Source: Oscarella lobularis | Taxonomy: Eukaryota > Porifera > Homoscleromorpha > Homosclerophorida > Oscarellidae | DNA length: 64,000 nucleotides | Direction of reading: 5' to 3' | NCBI RefSeq assembly: GCF_947507565.1 | Contig: NC_089188.1 | Coordinates: 1,984,001 to 2,048,000, forward strand | Shown: positions 11,719 to 22,774 of the stretch, piece after piece | How positions within the stretch are numbered: position 1 is the stretch's first letter | Layout: every line of letters starts with the position of its first letter | Position numbers and translations under genes: made by a program | The notes under the pieces: generated by a model | What the model saw: only the letters and a program-made list of their open reading frames with translations | Databases searched by the model: none | What the model was told of the DNA's origin: nothing

Positions 11719-13505
11719 TTACAAAATGCGGTCAATTGTTGCATTCCAACCTTTGACGAGTTGGTTATGAAGGGCAACCACTGTCGCTTTGTAAGTGGAA
11801 ACAGAAGCCAAATTGACAGCTTCAAATTTATCCATATCTGTTCCATCGTCTCCGGCGTGATCATACAGCTCTGTTGCGTGCACCTTGTCCCAATGGGGCT
11901 GCCCATTGTCCCAGTCAAACTCAACCCACGCTGTATATCTCCATTTATCTGATCGAATAGTGTAGCCCATGAGTCGTTCTTTCGGGTCGGTGCTTTTCGG
12001 CTTTGCGGGGTCAAAACGCGGAAATTGAGAAAACGCCGCGTACTTCCACTCCGCGTTAGGATCGTCGAGCAAAGGCGCCAGTGATCGACCCTCTAGACGA
12101 AATGACGGCTTCGGAATACCGGCGAGATCGACTAGCGTTGGAAATAAGTCGACCAGCTCGACTAGAGCCGGAGAAGACTTGCCAGGCTGCTTTTGATCTG
12201 GTGACCGAATGATGAGAGGAACTCGTGCGGCCAGCTCGTAATTCGTGCACTAAAAGTAAACAAAGCATTACAACACAAAAGGACCAAGTAGCTAGCTCTA
12301 TATACAGTCTGACTATTTTTCTTTTTGACTAATCAAGAATGAGTAGCACGTACCTTCCCCCATTCCCCAAGTTCACCCAGCTGGTATCCGTGGTCGCCCC
12401 AAAAGGCTATGACCGTCTCGTTAGCAAGTCCAGATTCTTCGAGTTCGTCAAGCACTCTTCCAAGTTGGAAGTCGGTGAGACTCACTGACGAGTAGTAAGC
12501 GCGGCGAAGATTGTGAGCGAGCCAATCCGGAAGGGCTTCCAGTCCATTGGTATTATTGACGTAAGGAGACACATCTGGTATGCCACGAATTTCGCCGTTG
12601 GCGTAAAAGGCGACAGAGGGCGCGTCTTTCGGAGGTACTTTTCGCGCTGCAAGCTTAATTGAGCTATTCGGATAAAGCTCGAAATAAGATCGAGGAGCTT
12701 TGAAAGAAAGGTGAGGTCGCTTAAAACCGACAGCGAGAAAGAACGGTTGGTCTTGGCCATCCGAGAGTTTCGCTTTGGTTCCGTACAGTTTAAGCTGTCG
12801 AATAGCCTCGTTTGCTATAAGGCCTTCCGGATAGCACGAATCCGGACAGTCAGTAGTTGCCCAGGAAAGATCAGCGCCCCAAGTTCCAGCTTTCTCAAAA
12901 CACTGCAATAAAAAGAAATTAAATTTCTGCACGAAATAAATTGTACCAACCTTTATGCAGTCTTCGTCCTGCACGCAGCCGCTGCCGTTAGGAAAGTGCT
13001 GCATTGCAGTACTTTGCACTGTGTCGTTGTGAAATTGATCGCAGAAGAAATAGGGCTTAGACCATGAATACGGCATGTCGCCTCCGCCTTCGTCTTTTGC
13101 CGGACCTCCGGACGAAGATCCTGGATGCCAGATTTTACCTCCGCCGGTTGCTTCGTAACCGTTTGCCTTGAAGTACTGTGACAGCGTAACGACGTCAGCT
13201 CCGTTTGGCATTGTGTGACGAAAGTACGGACCGATGTCCCAGATACGCGTCGAGTCAGGGCGAAGGCCCGTTAGAAGACTTGTGCGTGAAGGACTGCAGA
13301 CGGCTTCTTGGCAGTAAGCGCGTGTAAAGACTGTTCCACTTTTTGCAAGTCTTGCTAGGTTCGGAGTGTGCATAAAGTCGAAGCCGTACGGCTCCAGTTC
13401 TGGCCGCAAGTCGTCCACGCCAATAAAGAGAATGTTGCGTGGACGAGGGGACCCTGCTCCGAGAGCAAAAAGGGCCACCAGAGAAAAGAGTCGGTAAGCA
13501 GCCAT
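11719..13505 (-). CDS. IDS: Iduronate-2-sulfatase
   Basis: Lysosomal sulfatase that removes 2-O-sulfate from iduronate in heparan and dermatan sulfate. Exons are 13505-12951, 12902-12354 and 12249-11719, giving 544 aa against about 550 in vertebrates. Start at 13505 gives a signal peptide (MAAYRLFSLVALFALGAG). The metal-binding NILFIGVDDLRPEL block is next, then the sulfatase signature AVCSPSRTSLLTG, whose Cys would be converted to formylglycine, then GGKIWHPG, FFLAVGFKRPHLSF and FWGDHGYQLGELGEWGK. The C-terminus carries KERLMGYTIRSDKWRYTAWV and HATELYDH, the IDS-specific sub-domain. Intron 1 is exactly 48 bp, in phase 0 and free of stops. All catalytic blocks appear intact. Confidence 0.93.
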
Positions 13506-13865
13506 GCGAGAGAACAAACAACAATCCCACGCGCCTTTTACTATCCGGGCAGGCGATCCTACCCGCTCGCGGGAAGGTAAAGCAAATTACGGAATACCTT
13601 GTACTTTTGCTCTGTTATGCGCAGAGGTCTTCAAATCGAACTGCGTAAAATTTAACAGAAAGCGTAAGAGTCAATTACTGACTATTTCTTAAAAAGACGG
13701 CCGAGTGCGCCAAGCAAACGGAGAGCTTCTTTTCGCTCGTCTATGTCAGTAAGCTGAATTACCTTCAATAAAGTCCGAGACGATACCAAAGTTTCATACT
13801 GGCGTCCGCCGTGCCCAACGGTTCGCTCAATAATACCTTTGCATCAAAAGGAGATCTGATTAAGT
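13506..13865. other. Intergenic, IDS promoter side and CTC1-like 3' flank
   Basis: Both neighbours are on the minus strand. This is the upstream region of IDS and the downstream region of the CTC1-like gene. I see no coding feature. Positions 13690-13860 are only moderately complex, without repeats. Confidence 0.5.
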
Positions 13866-14516
13866 TTAGCTGATTTTCTTAACATATCTAAACCTGGAGT
13901 CTTTGTAGAAACTTGGGTACAGAAGAGGAGTACTCTGCGCCGTATGCTCCGCGACGTGCAGTACTTGTCCACAACGCCAGTAATCTAAAAAATTAATTCT
14001 CTTTATATAATTATATTCGTTTTGCGCCGACGCCTGCACTTTTTGCTGGTAATCTCCCCCGTGCCAATTTCGTCTATAAACTGTCTCCCCCTTCGACTTG
14101 ACCAACTTCATCAGACCGCTCCATTCTAGGGAAGACAATCCGAGGAGACTGGCCACTACGGAGTCAAAAGCAAACGCAAGCGCTTCGCCGGTACCATCAT
14201 CAACAATACATCTAGTAGAGAAAAGAGATAAAGAATACTGCGTTAGATTTACTAACTTTGCTTCAGCGATAAACTGCGGCTCTCCTTTGCACTTTTTACT
14301 GCAATCTCTTCCGTACAAAACCTGCCGACAGTCGCCGCAGATCCATTTGAAGCAAGCACGCTGGCACGCCGTAATGCAACACTGAACAGCGGAGATGTGC
14401 CGCACTTGCGGATTTCCCGCAGCGTCGTAGGAAAAGTCGCCCAATTGAACACGCTCCGCGCCAGCAAAACTCTCCAAAGAAACAGCGTCGCCTTCCAGCT
14501 CACACCGTCTATCTCG

Positions 14517-14574
<58 letters not shown>

Positions 14575-17500
14575 AATTCAAGGATTTCCACGACCGTAGT
14601 CGCATTAGCAACGCAATAGACGCGACCGGTGTTCCGCGCGACCCGTCGATTGACATTGAGAACAGCGACCTTGACTCCGATCACTATGCCAAAGGGAACC
14701 CGGCACTGGTCCACGTGGAAATAGACGCGGACGTCGTCCGGTCCCATCGCATCGCGAACGGTCATCTCCACGGCGTCATTGGTGATCGCGTGAGAGACAA
14801 CCAAGCCGGCGAAAGAGAAGAGACTATTGAGCTGATCGTCGAGAACGTCGACGACTCTTTTTAAAGACGAGCCGGGTAGGACACCGTTGCTTCTTTGAGT
14901 TCTTTCGTCACCGTCGTCGACGTCGAGAAGTCTCATGTGATTCGAGTCGAAAGCAAGCGGTTGGAAGATTCTCGCCGTCAAGTGTTTGTCCAAGCACGAC
15001 TCGCAGATGCCTGATAAAGAATAGTGACTATCGATGCGTAGTAAGCCATGAAGGTAAAGGCTCCTAAACTCCATGACTAGGTGTTGAACGGAATTTCCGC
15101 GGCTGAAGAAGTTGAACGAAGCAGTGAACGTATTTAATGGGGAGAGAGGAGCGGACTTGGTCGTCAGTCGAAGTCGAATCTTCGACTTGGACTCCCTCGC
15201 GCATTTGCAGCACGACTTCGAGGCAAGCGATGCGCCTTTCGGTTTGGTGAAAACTCGATGGGATTTTCTCATGTCAATCAGTGCAAATGGGACGTCGTCT
15301 TTCGTCGCTGACCTAGCTAGCCCAAGATGAGGACGAACCATCCAAACGTCGTCTAGATGGGCGATCTTGAGGTAAGAAGACGATCTGTGACCGTCGTCGC
15401 CATCGCCGTGCGTTGCCGTCGCGACGTCGATGATACCGGTTGAGTCTCGTAGTCGAACTTTGCCCTTGGAATCAACGGTGAAAATCCCTAAATATACCTA
15501 AAAAGAAACATAGTCAAAACACAGAGCCGACATAGTGCTAATGAACCATTTAAAAGTACAGTACTGTATACCGTTACGTCGGAGCAAGAGTAACTACCTA
15601 CCTGAATGAGGTTCTCCAATTACCAAAATTCATTTCTTACTTTTTCGTTACTTTCTGACGTCATCCCGGGTTTCAATTTGCTGCAATTTTCAAGGAGCTC
15701 TTTGACGGATCCAATCTGGGGCGGAATCGGTCTCGACGTGGAAACATTGCACACGTGCGGATCGCTGAAGACCTCCTCATACGCGTTACAGCCGAGTTGA
15801 TCAGAACTCGAAGACATCAAGGCCGCATAGAGAGTATCAACGACGCCCTTTTTCATCTTGTATCTCATCTCTCTATCAAACAAAAGAGAAGTAAGTTTTC
15901 AAATTAAATTCGGCGATTTTATCGATGCCTTGTATAGAAACGAGATTCACCCACCACTTCCGTTCTCCTAAAACCAAAAAGTAATAGTTTATCAGTATCT
16001 CCTCCTACAAGGTTTCCTTACGTCAAGGCCAAGTTTTTCTCTATGATCTGCATCGCTTCGACGTACCAGAGAAACTGAAGGGGAGACATATTCGGCAGGT
16101 GTTTGAAATAAACGCTGAGATTGTCGAGAAGCGGTTCGTAAGGCGCATCAAAAGGCGAAAAGTCGACGATTTTGAGTTGGGTAAATCGACAGCAGAACAG
16201 TCCCAAAACGGACTAAAACAAAAAAAATGAGAAGTCATACGTGGCGCTATACTTCGAAATCGAACGTAGGGGACAATCGCGCTTACATGACCGTGTTGCA
16301 CTTGATGAGCGTTATCCAGTTGCAGTTTGGCTCCAACGCGTAACCCCCTCCCGTAGTGAACATTCGAATAATGACAGGTGTAGAGTCTGAGAGAAAGAGA
16401 GTGGTGTGTGTGAGCGATAACTGCATGTAGAAGTAAAAGACTTTATTCCGGAGTCAAGTTCGTAGATCCCCGCTTCTGCATTGATACAGGCGACGATCAT
16501 ATCCTACGATATTTACGACAACGCGAAAAAATAAAAAAAAAGTTTCCTACTTGGCGCGAGACGAAGAGGCAATTGTCCGTTTTCCTGTTGGATGTCGTTG
16601 AGGAGTGGTCACATTCTTCGTCCCCTATGAGCCTTCTTTTCGGATAAGGCAAGATGCTCGCTCCCTTTCTCTTCTTCGAAACTATTGCGCTCCTGGAATA
16701 ATCTGGGCACTCGGTGATGGTCGAATCAGGACAGAGACTCCACAGAAGTTCGCCTGGTTGATCCTGGAAAAAAATCAAGCTCATAAATCGCATGAGACGT
16801 TTTGACGACGGTCTATCGGGTACTTTCAAATAGACTTTACGTAATTGCGTAATTGTGTAAACTCGATTGAGCTGAAGCAATTGACTCAAGTGAAGGAGAG
16901 AGTTGTGCTACAGGCAACTCGTGATAGCCATTCCCAACGAAAAGCATTAACAACGCAACCCTTACTTGCACTATGATACGAAGTATTTCTGATGTTTCCA
17001 AATCAGCGAATTTAATCACAAAGAAAGCCGCTCGGCCGGCGTTACTAAAAGCGCAGAATCTACTGCTTGCTATCTTCTATCAATAGGCTACTGCGACGGC
17101 CGCTCTTCGCCCGGAGTATATAAACATATACTGCGACAGCTGCCCTTCGCTTGAGTGTATAAGTATTCTTACCGGCAAACTGGACTAACTGAACAGCACA
17201 TTCCAGAAACGGTATCAACATTACAGGGAGATAAACTAAGACTCTTTTTGATCTGTGATCCTAAGCAAACGCAGTCGGAAATCTCCAGATAGCCAAAGGG
17301 AAGACCGGATCTTCCGTTTCCTAAATACATATACCTTTATCGTTCTCAACGTCTACGGATTTATCTCACTTCGTAGCAAGTTCAATGCAAAGTCCGGCTT
17401 AGGAACGTACGTCCAGTGACGGACGACAACCAGTGAGTCAAGCCACGAAAGACTGCAGCTTGAAGGCACCTAAGGAATGAGGCATTCCCTTCCAAGCAAC

Positions 17501-18019
17501 ATAAAATATAGCCCGTTCAAACTGGGGCCTTCTGCTATCATTTGTGCTGTACCTCACATACTACTACTCCGCTTGAATCCTCGAAATAGAGTGCACCAAC
17601 GTGCTCGGACGGAACGGTGCTACTAGGACTGCCGAGAATCCGACCCAACAACACAGTCGGTCGATGTGGCAGTAATCGTACGCCTGGCCCCAAATTTTTT
17701 TGCCAATAATATGAAACTTTTTCTACACATGTCCTACCACTTGGTTGACCATTTCTCATGCCCGAACTCTTCTGCTTCAGGACGCATCCCGCTATCACTC
17801 CATTACAATTTGCCTCTTTGGCTATGTTTTCGACCGAGCTAACGCCAATGTCGCTCTTGCACTCCGAGTCGTTGTTTGCGTGCGATGATGAGGTAAGAGC
17901 TGAAATGAGAGCAAGGCTTGCGCTGTCGACGTCCAAATTGACGTCGTTGTGAAACGAAATCGCTTGCTGAACGCTTCTACGTAGGCGAAGGAGCCAATCT
18001 CGCTAAGAACACCTCTCAT
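13866..18019 (-). CDS. CTC1: CTC1-like subunit of the CST telomere complex, with poly-Gly tract
   Basis: CTC1 is the large OB-fold subunit of the CST complex, which binds single-stranded telomeric DNA and recruits Pol alpha-primase. The N-terminal exons give an OB-fold-like segment (RPTVLLGRILGS, GALYFEDSSGVVVCE, about 17690-17550). Then come DSLVVVRHWTYVP (17430), FGYLEISDCV (17270) and VIKFADLETSEILRIIVQ (17015-16970). The last large exon has GRVYCVANATTVVEIL, a Cys-rich zinc-ribbon-like segment (CCITAC..AC..WICGDCRQ.....C...C) and an OB strand RCIVDDGTGEALAF. This order fits CTC1. Family identity is by motif pattern, since CTC1 diverges fast. A 19-residue Gly run precedes the zinc segment. 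The first exon and start (18019) are uncertain. An intron at 17170-17050 contains a diverged tandem duplication of about 48 bp. Confidence 0.62.
14517..14573. repeat. (GCC)19 trinucleotide repeat coding for 19 glycines
   Basis: Nineteen uninterrupted GCC units on the plus strand read as GGC glycine codons in the CTC1-like gene, between ATTVVEILEF and RDRRCELEG. The neighbouring codons are varied, so the run looks like slippage expansion and not an ancient Gly-rich domain. Confidence 0.95.
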
Positions 18020-18315
18020 CGCACCTACAGTTCTTGTCTACAATCGTATATACCAATTTTGATCCGATTTCTAGCGTGTTAGAGCCACAGAGATAGCTTG
18101 CAGCGTCAGAAACGAACTTTTCGGCCATCGCGCTTTCTAGCGCACGTTAGCATCTTTGTTTTGATGAAAATTGAGCATGGGGAAGCGACAACTTTTCTTC
18201 CATTGAAACAATTCAAATAGCTGCAAACTTACACCCTACAACAAAATAATTCTCATCTAATTTCACAGTCTACAGTTGTTTCATTCAGACGCCGCGTTTC
18301 CTGTACAAGCAAACT

Positions 18316-20308
18316 TCACCTCCAGAGACGACACGTATTGTCTTTACTCCCTAGAAACGTTCGATTACCGGTACAATAGGATAATACGCACGTATGTGCT
18401 CACCCGTAATTATGGTATTGCCTTCATAATTGAATGCACAGCTAAAAATTTCATCTGAATGACCTTCCAAAACCTGCAGGCACACTATGATACTATTTCT
18501 TCTAATGAAGTCATTGTTGAAATAATACCTGAACGCACTGCCCTGACGTTGGATCCCAAAGGCGAGCCGTTTTGTCAGTACTCGCGGTCAAAATTCTCGT
18601 TCCCTGGGAATTAAAAACGACCTATCCCCCCTTTCCTCGTAAGACAATCACGTAGCAAATTAAGAATATGACCCTCGCCTTGGATATTTCTCCTGTATGA
18701 CCCTCAAGCTTGGATATCAATTCTCGCGTCATAGCACTATAGACTCTCCCCGTACCTAAAATCTACGGTAAAAGGCGTCTGTCTTTCTCTCTCTAAGCTT
18801 CTAGACCATCAGCTGATGAGGTCACTAAAAATTGTCCAGTGGAATCAAACGTGATATCAAGAACCTCGTCCTGATGACCCCTGATCAAAACAAAGATTCA
18901 AGTCCCAACCACTTCTATTCTGGCTTTCCATACCGAAACGTTGAAAGGCATTTTCCCGTCGTAGCGTCCCACAATTTACACGTACGATCCATCGATCCAG
19001 TAGCAATTAATTTTCCGTCGTAATTAAAAACGGCGTTGGATATTTCCAGCTGATGCCCAATCAAAGTGTGAATGCACCTGAGAAAAATAAAAAAAAATAA
19101 AATACGTACTGCAATCCCTTTCCTAAGCAAACCACCTTCCAGTTGTAACATCCCACACATTTACGGTGTGATCAAAGGAGCCAGTCAAGAGACTGGTTCC
19201 ACTAGAATTAAAATTAAGCGAAATGATTTCCGCAGTGTGACCCTAAAGAATTTATTGACAATGTCCCCGCGTCCCCCCCTCTCTCCCTCCAGACTGAAAG
19301 TGTAGTGATTTCGCTTCCCGATTTCACGTCCCATATACGAGCTGTCGAGTCCATGCTGCCCGTGACGACGAGAGTGCTGTGAGGATTAAAAGTCAAGCAG
19401 ACCTAGAACACCAAAAAAATAGAGAAATAGTCCGAGTCAAAGTAAGACAAACAATTTCAGCGGTGTGCCCTTTGAAAGTATGATAGCAGCGTCCAGACTC
19501 AGCATTCCACAACTAGCATTAATAACAAAAATTCCTTAATTAACACAATCATTTTCCTACCTTGCACGTCTTATCAAAAGACCCTGTAGCAATTTTATCC
19601 CTAAACAGATTTAATTAATTAATAAATAAATGACACGTGTTCGTTTTCTCTGCACTTACCCGTACGGATTATTAAAGGCAATTGCATAGACGACGTTCTT
19701 GTGTCCTTCCAACGTAACCAATTCCTCGCCCGAACTTGTGTCCCACACTTTGCACGTGCGATCGTAGCTGCCCGTTATGAATCTCGATCCCGACTTGTTG
19801 AACGCCACGTTGGTCAGGGGCAAAATGTGAGCACGTAGAACCTAAGAAAAAACAATTAATTAATTATTTTAATATTAGAATTTCTCTACTTTGAAAAGAT
19901 AGAAGCGATGATCTTGTTGACTCAACTTCTGCTGCAATTCTACAAGTTTCTCATCAGTACTGCTACTACTATAAAATGTTCCTTTTTTTGACAGACTTGT
20001 TAACAGTTTCTTCACTTGGTCTTTTCTCGACGCTACGAGGGATCGGAGAGGTTCTTCCGTCGTTAGATCGTCGACTATTTCGTCTAAATCTGATCTGGAT
20101 GTGCGGGATGTTAGACTGGGAGCTCGGTTCGTGTGTTTCACGCACTCCGGTGTCAAGTCGAGCAAATCGATCGTTTTGCTCTTTGTTTCTTGCGACTGTT
20201 CGTATTCCAAGGTAATTCCTAAGAGGTTTTACTTCAATTCGGATAGCTAAGAGAATCAAAGAAGCCACCTGGAGGGTAATATCGAAGGAGAAAACGCTTG
20301 AGTTTCAT
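18316..20308 (-). CDS. DAW1: DAW1 (WDR69/ODA16), dynein assembly factor with WD40 repeats
   Basis: Cytoplasmic adaptor that delivers outer-arm dynein to intraflagellar transport for motile cilia. The start at 20308 gives [14 protein letters not shown], the DAW1-specific N-terminus, followed by [19 protein letters not shown] and a coiled segment ending HRFYLFKV. About eight WD40 repeats follow from 19850 down, with blades such as LNKSG-type [62 protein letters not shown] and the last, [11 protein letters not shown], stop at 18316. Each blade sits roughly on its own exon, separated by introns of 45-90 bp. Its presence implies motile cilia with outer dynein arms in this organism. The call is secure. 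Confidence 0.95.
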
Positions 20309-21075
20309 TCTGCTTTGGTTACGGTCCCGTAACACGGTAAGGTGTAATTAGTCAAAGGGCGCATGCGTCGTGAAGTGACTAATTTGTGGATTTTTACTAC
20401 CGCAGACACTGCACCTGCAATTTATCGTAATGACGCACAGATGTCATTGACACCCCACCCCTCCCCACCCCAGTTAAGTTTTTGCTAGATGCGTCCTCGG
20501 TGTCCCGGTTCCGAAAAACCCGGAGCTACAAGTCTCCTCCCCCGTGCGGACCTTGCATAAAATGGGGCGTTGCCCTCTCCTGCGGACGTACGGGGTGCGC
20601 AAGTATCCATGGAGGTAGACTTTCAATAAGGGATGCCGGGCGCATATCGAAAGTGCACCGTAAGCTCGTTGCATTGCCCGCATTTCTCATAACTACCGAC
20701 ATCCGGTCACGTGAACCACACCCCCGCCACACCACTCACAACCGGTGCGATGGAATGCAAGATAAGCAAGTGATGACGTCAGCTCGGGTGCTGCAATCGA
20801 ACACCGATTACAAGCAGCTGCCCGACAGCTAACATTCTCCAAAGCAATCGCTCCCTTTGGATTCTAAATCTTGAAGAAGCCCCACGAGAATGCGGAAAAC
20901 GCGCACGGATTCGAACAAATTACTAACTCATTTAGGAAACGCGCTAACTACGTACGTAAATAATCACGAGACACAACCTTTAGGGGTAGTCCGCCGCATC
21001 CTGTCACAAGGCACTCTTGAGATCGACGCAGCGAGAGGTGGACACGCAAATCGGATCGGCTCTTCCCTACTTGCA
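20309..21075. other. Divergent intergenic region between DAW1 and muscleblind-like gene
   Basis: A 767-bp interval between head-to-head genes. It has moderate to high GC and several CpG-rich stretches at 20500-20740. The open frames here lack family resemblance and sit on both strands, as expected by chance in GC-rich sequence. It is likely promoter and 5' UTR. Confidence 0.5.
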
Positions 21076-22631
21076 ATGACGGCCGTGGCTATGTTCAATC
21101 CGACGCTCCCAATGCAGCAACAAACGTACAGCGACGACAGTCAAACGCCATCGCCGACGGCGCTTCAGTCGCCGTCGTCATCGGTGCGTAAGCGGCCAAT
21201 CGAGGCAAAATGGGTCGTTTGTTTGCCTGTCTGTTTGTCTCGATGCCAACTCGTCGGGGGGATCGCTACCCGGCCGGCATCGAGGGTGGGGCGGGCGGAG
21301 GAGGGCGTCGCGCCTTGTGCGACGAACGCGGAAATGGCGCACATATTCGGGAAAGCAATTCGCCCGCGAAATCGCGACAGTGCGATCGTTTGGCAACACG
21401 CATGCACGGGCGCCGGGCGAAACGACTCGCTTGGGCAGTAAAAATAATACAAACCCGGTTTTTTTTTCTGTGGGGTGTCGTTAGACGGCTTCCTGTCCGT
21501 CCTCGTCGACCGATTTGGAAACGCTACCTTGACCCCCTCTAGAATAACTCTCCGCGCACTAATCGACGATCACCCCCCCCTAAGCAAATTATTTAGGCGT
21601 CTCGTTCTTCTATTTGTTCCTGTTTATCTTTGTTTTGACTTACTCGATTTTCGATTCTTTTGTAGCCACTCGCCTGGTCAGCCGGCGGGCACGTGGGCCA
21701 CATGATGATGATGGGGCACATGCAACAGCAGCAGCACCAGCACCAGCACCAGCACCACTACGGAGTGCCGCGTAGACCCGACAAATCCGATAAATTGGAA
21801 GTGTGTCGCGAATATTTGCGCGGCGATTGCAAGCGAGGCGAGGACGAGTGCCGCTTTGCGCATCCACCCGCCGACGTCGCTATCGATCCGTCCGACGGCA
21901 TGGTCACCGTCTGCATGGACTTCATCAAGAGCCGCTGCGCGCGCGATTCGTGCCGATTTCTCCATCCGCCCGCTCATCTTCAGGCGCGCGTCAAAGCCAA
22001 TCAGCTCAGCTCGCCCGTCGTTCCGACAGTATGTCATCGCGCCGAAATTCGTCCAGAGGAGATTTTATTGGTGCCTATTTTTAGACCTATGCTGACGCAA
22101 TGCTCTCGCCTCCCTTATACGGCGGGCAACCGTTTATCTGTAAGCGCGCGCTTTTCGTTTTCACGCGCTCTTATGCCCAATTGCGTAGATCCTGTCTACT
22201 CGCCCCCCAATCCGTACATGCACGCTCCCATGTTCGTCTATCCCCAGTCGCCGCCCCTCACGGCGGGAGCAGATCCGGTAAGAATTTCAAAACCGGAAGA
22301 GGAATGTCAAAAAGGGTGTGGGTCACTTTCGATTTTAGGTTGAATACCAAATTCCGCCGAGGAGCCCAAAGGCGGACAGTCGCATGCAGCCAGTTTGCAG
22401 AGACTTCATGACGGGAAAGTGCGAACGACCCAACTGCCGCTACATTCATCTTTCTGATTGTAAGACCATTCTTCCCGGATAAATTACTTACGGTATTTTT
22501 TCTCCTCGCCTTTTGTAGCGTCTGTGGAAGTTATAGATGGCAAAGTGACAATTTGCCGTGACGCTGTCAAGGGTCGTTGCTCGCGGATACACTGCAAGTA
22601 CTATCACATTCCTAATCCATCCAACTTTTAA
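21076..22631 (+). CDS. MBNL: Muscleblind-like RNA-binding protein with four CCCH zinc fingers
   Basis: Splicing and RNA-localisation regulator that binds YGCY motifs. Six exons read in frame: 21076-21183, 21666-22028, 22085-22139, 22189-22277, 22339-22459 and 22519-22631, giving 282 aa. A His/Gln/Met-rich stretch ([12 protein letters not shown]) precedes finger pair 1: C-x7-C-x6-C-x3-H ([20 protein letters not shown]), then [26 protein letters not shown] Pro/Tyr linker leads to finger pair 2: [18 protein letters not shown] and [18 protein letters not shown]. The first pair resembles vertebrate MBNL fingers 3-4, including the PPAHLQA tail. The second pair has the shorter spacing of fingers 1-2, so the order looks exchanged. 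Intron 1 (482 bp) is long for this genome. Confidence 0.85.
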
Positions 22632-22774
22632 CAGTTACTGTACTGCTACTCCTATACTATTTACCTAGTTTTGTTTTTCATTTGTAGCGTTTCTAGATCA
22701 TTTATCGACTCCCTTCTTAGATAAATATTTGAATTATAATAAGAGCACGTTTTTAAAAAGGACGAGGTTGCGAC

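Noticed and set aside
20482-21452. Overlapping frames on both strands between DAW1 and the muscleblind-like gene
   Set aside because: GC-rich sequence gives chance open frames. None has a recognisable domain or splice-supported extension beyond the muscleblind exon 1.
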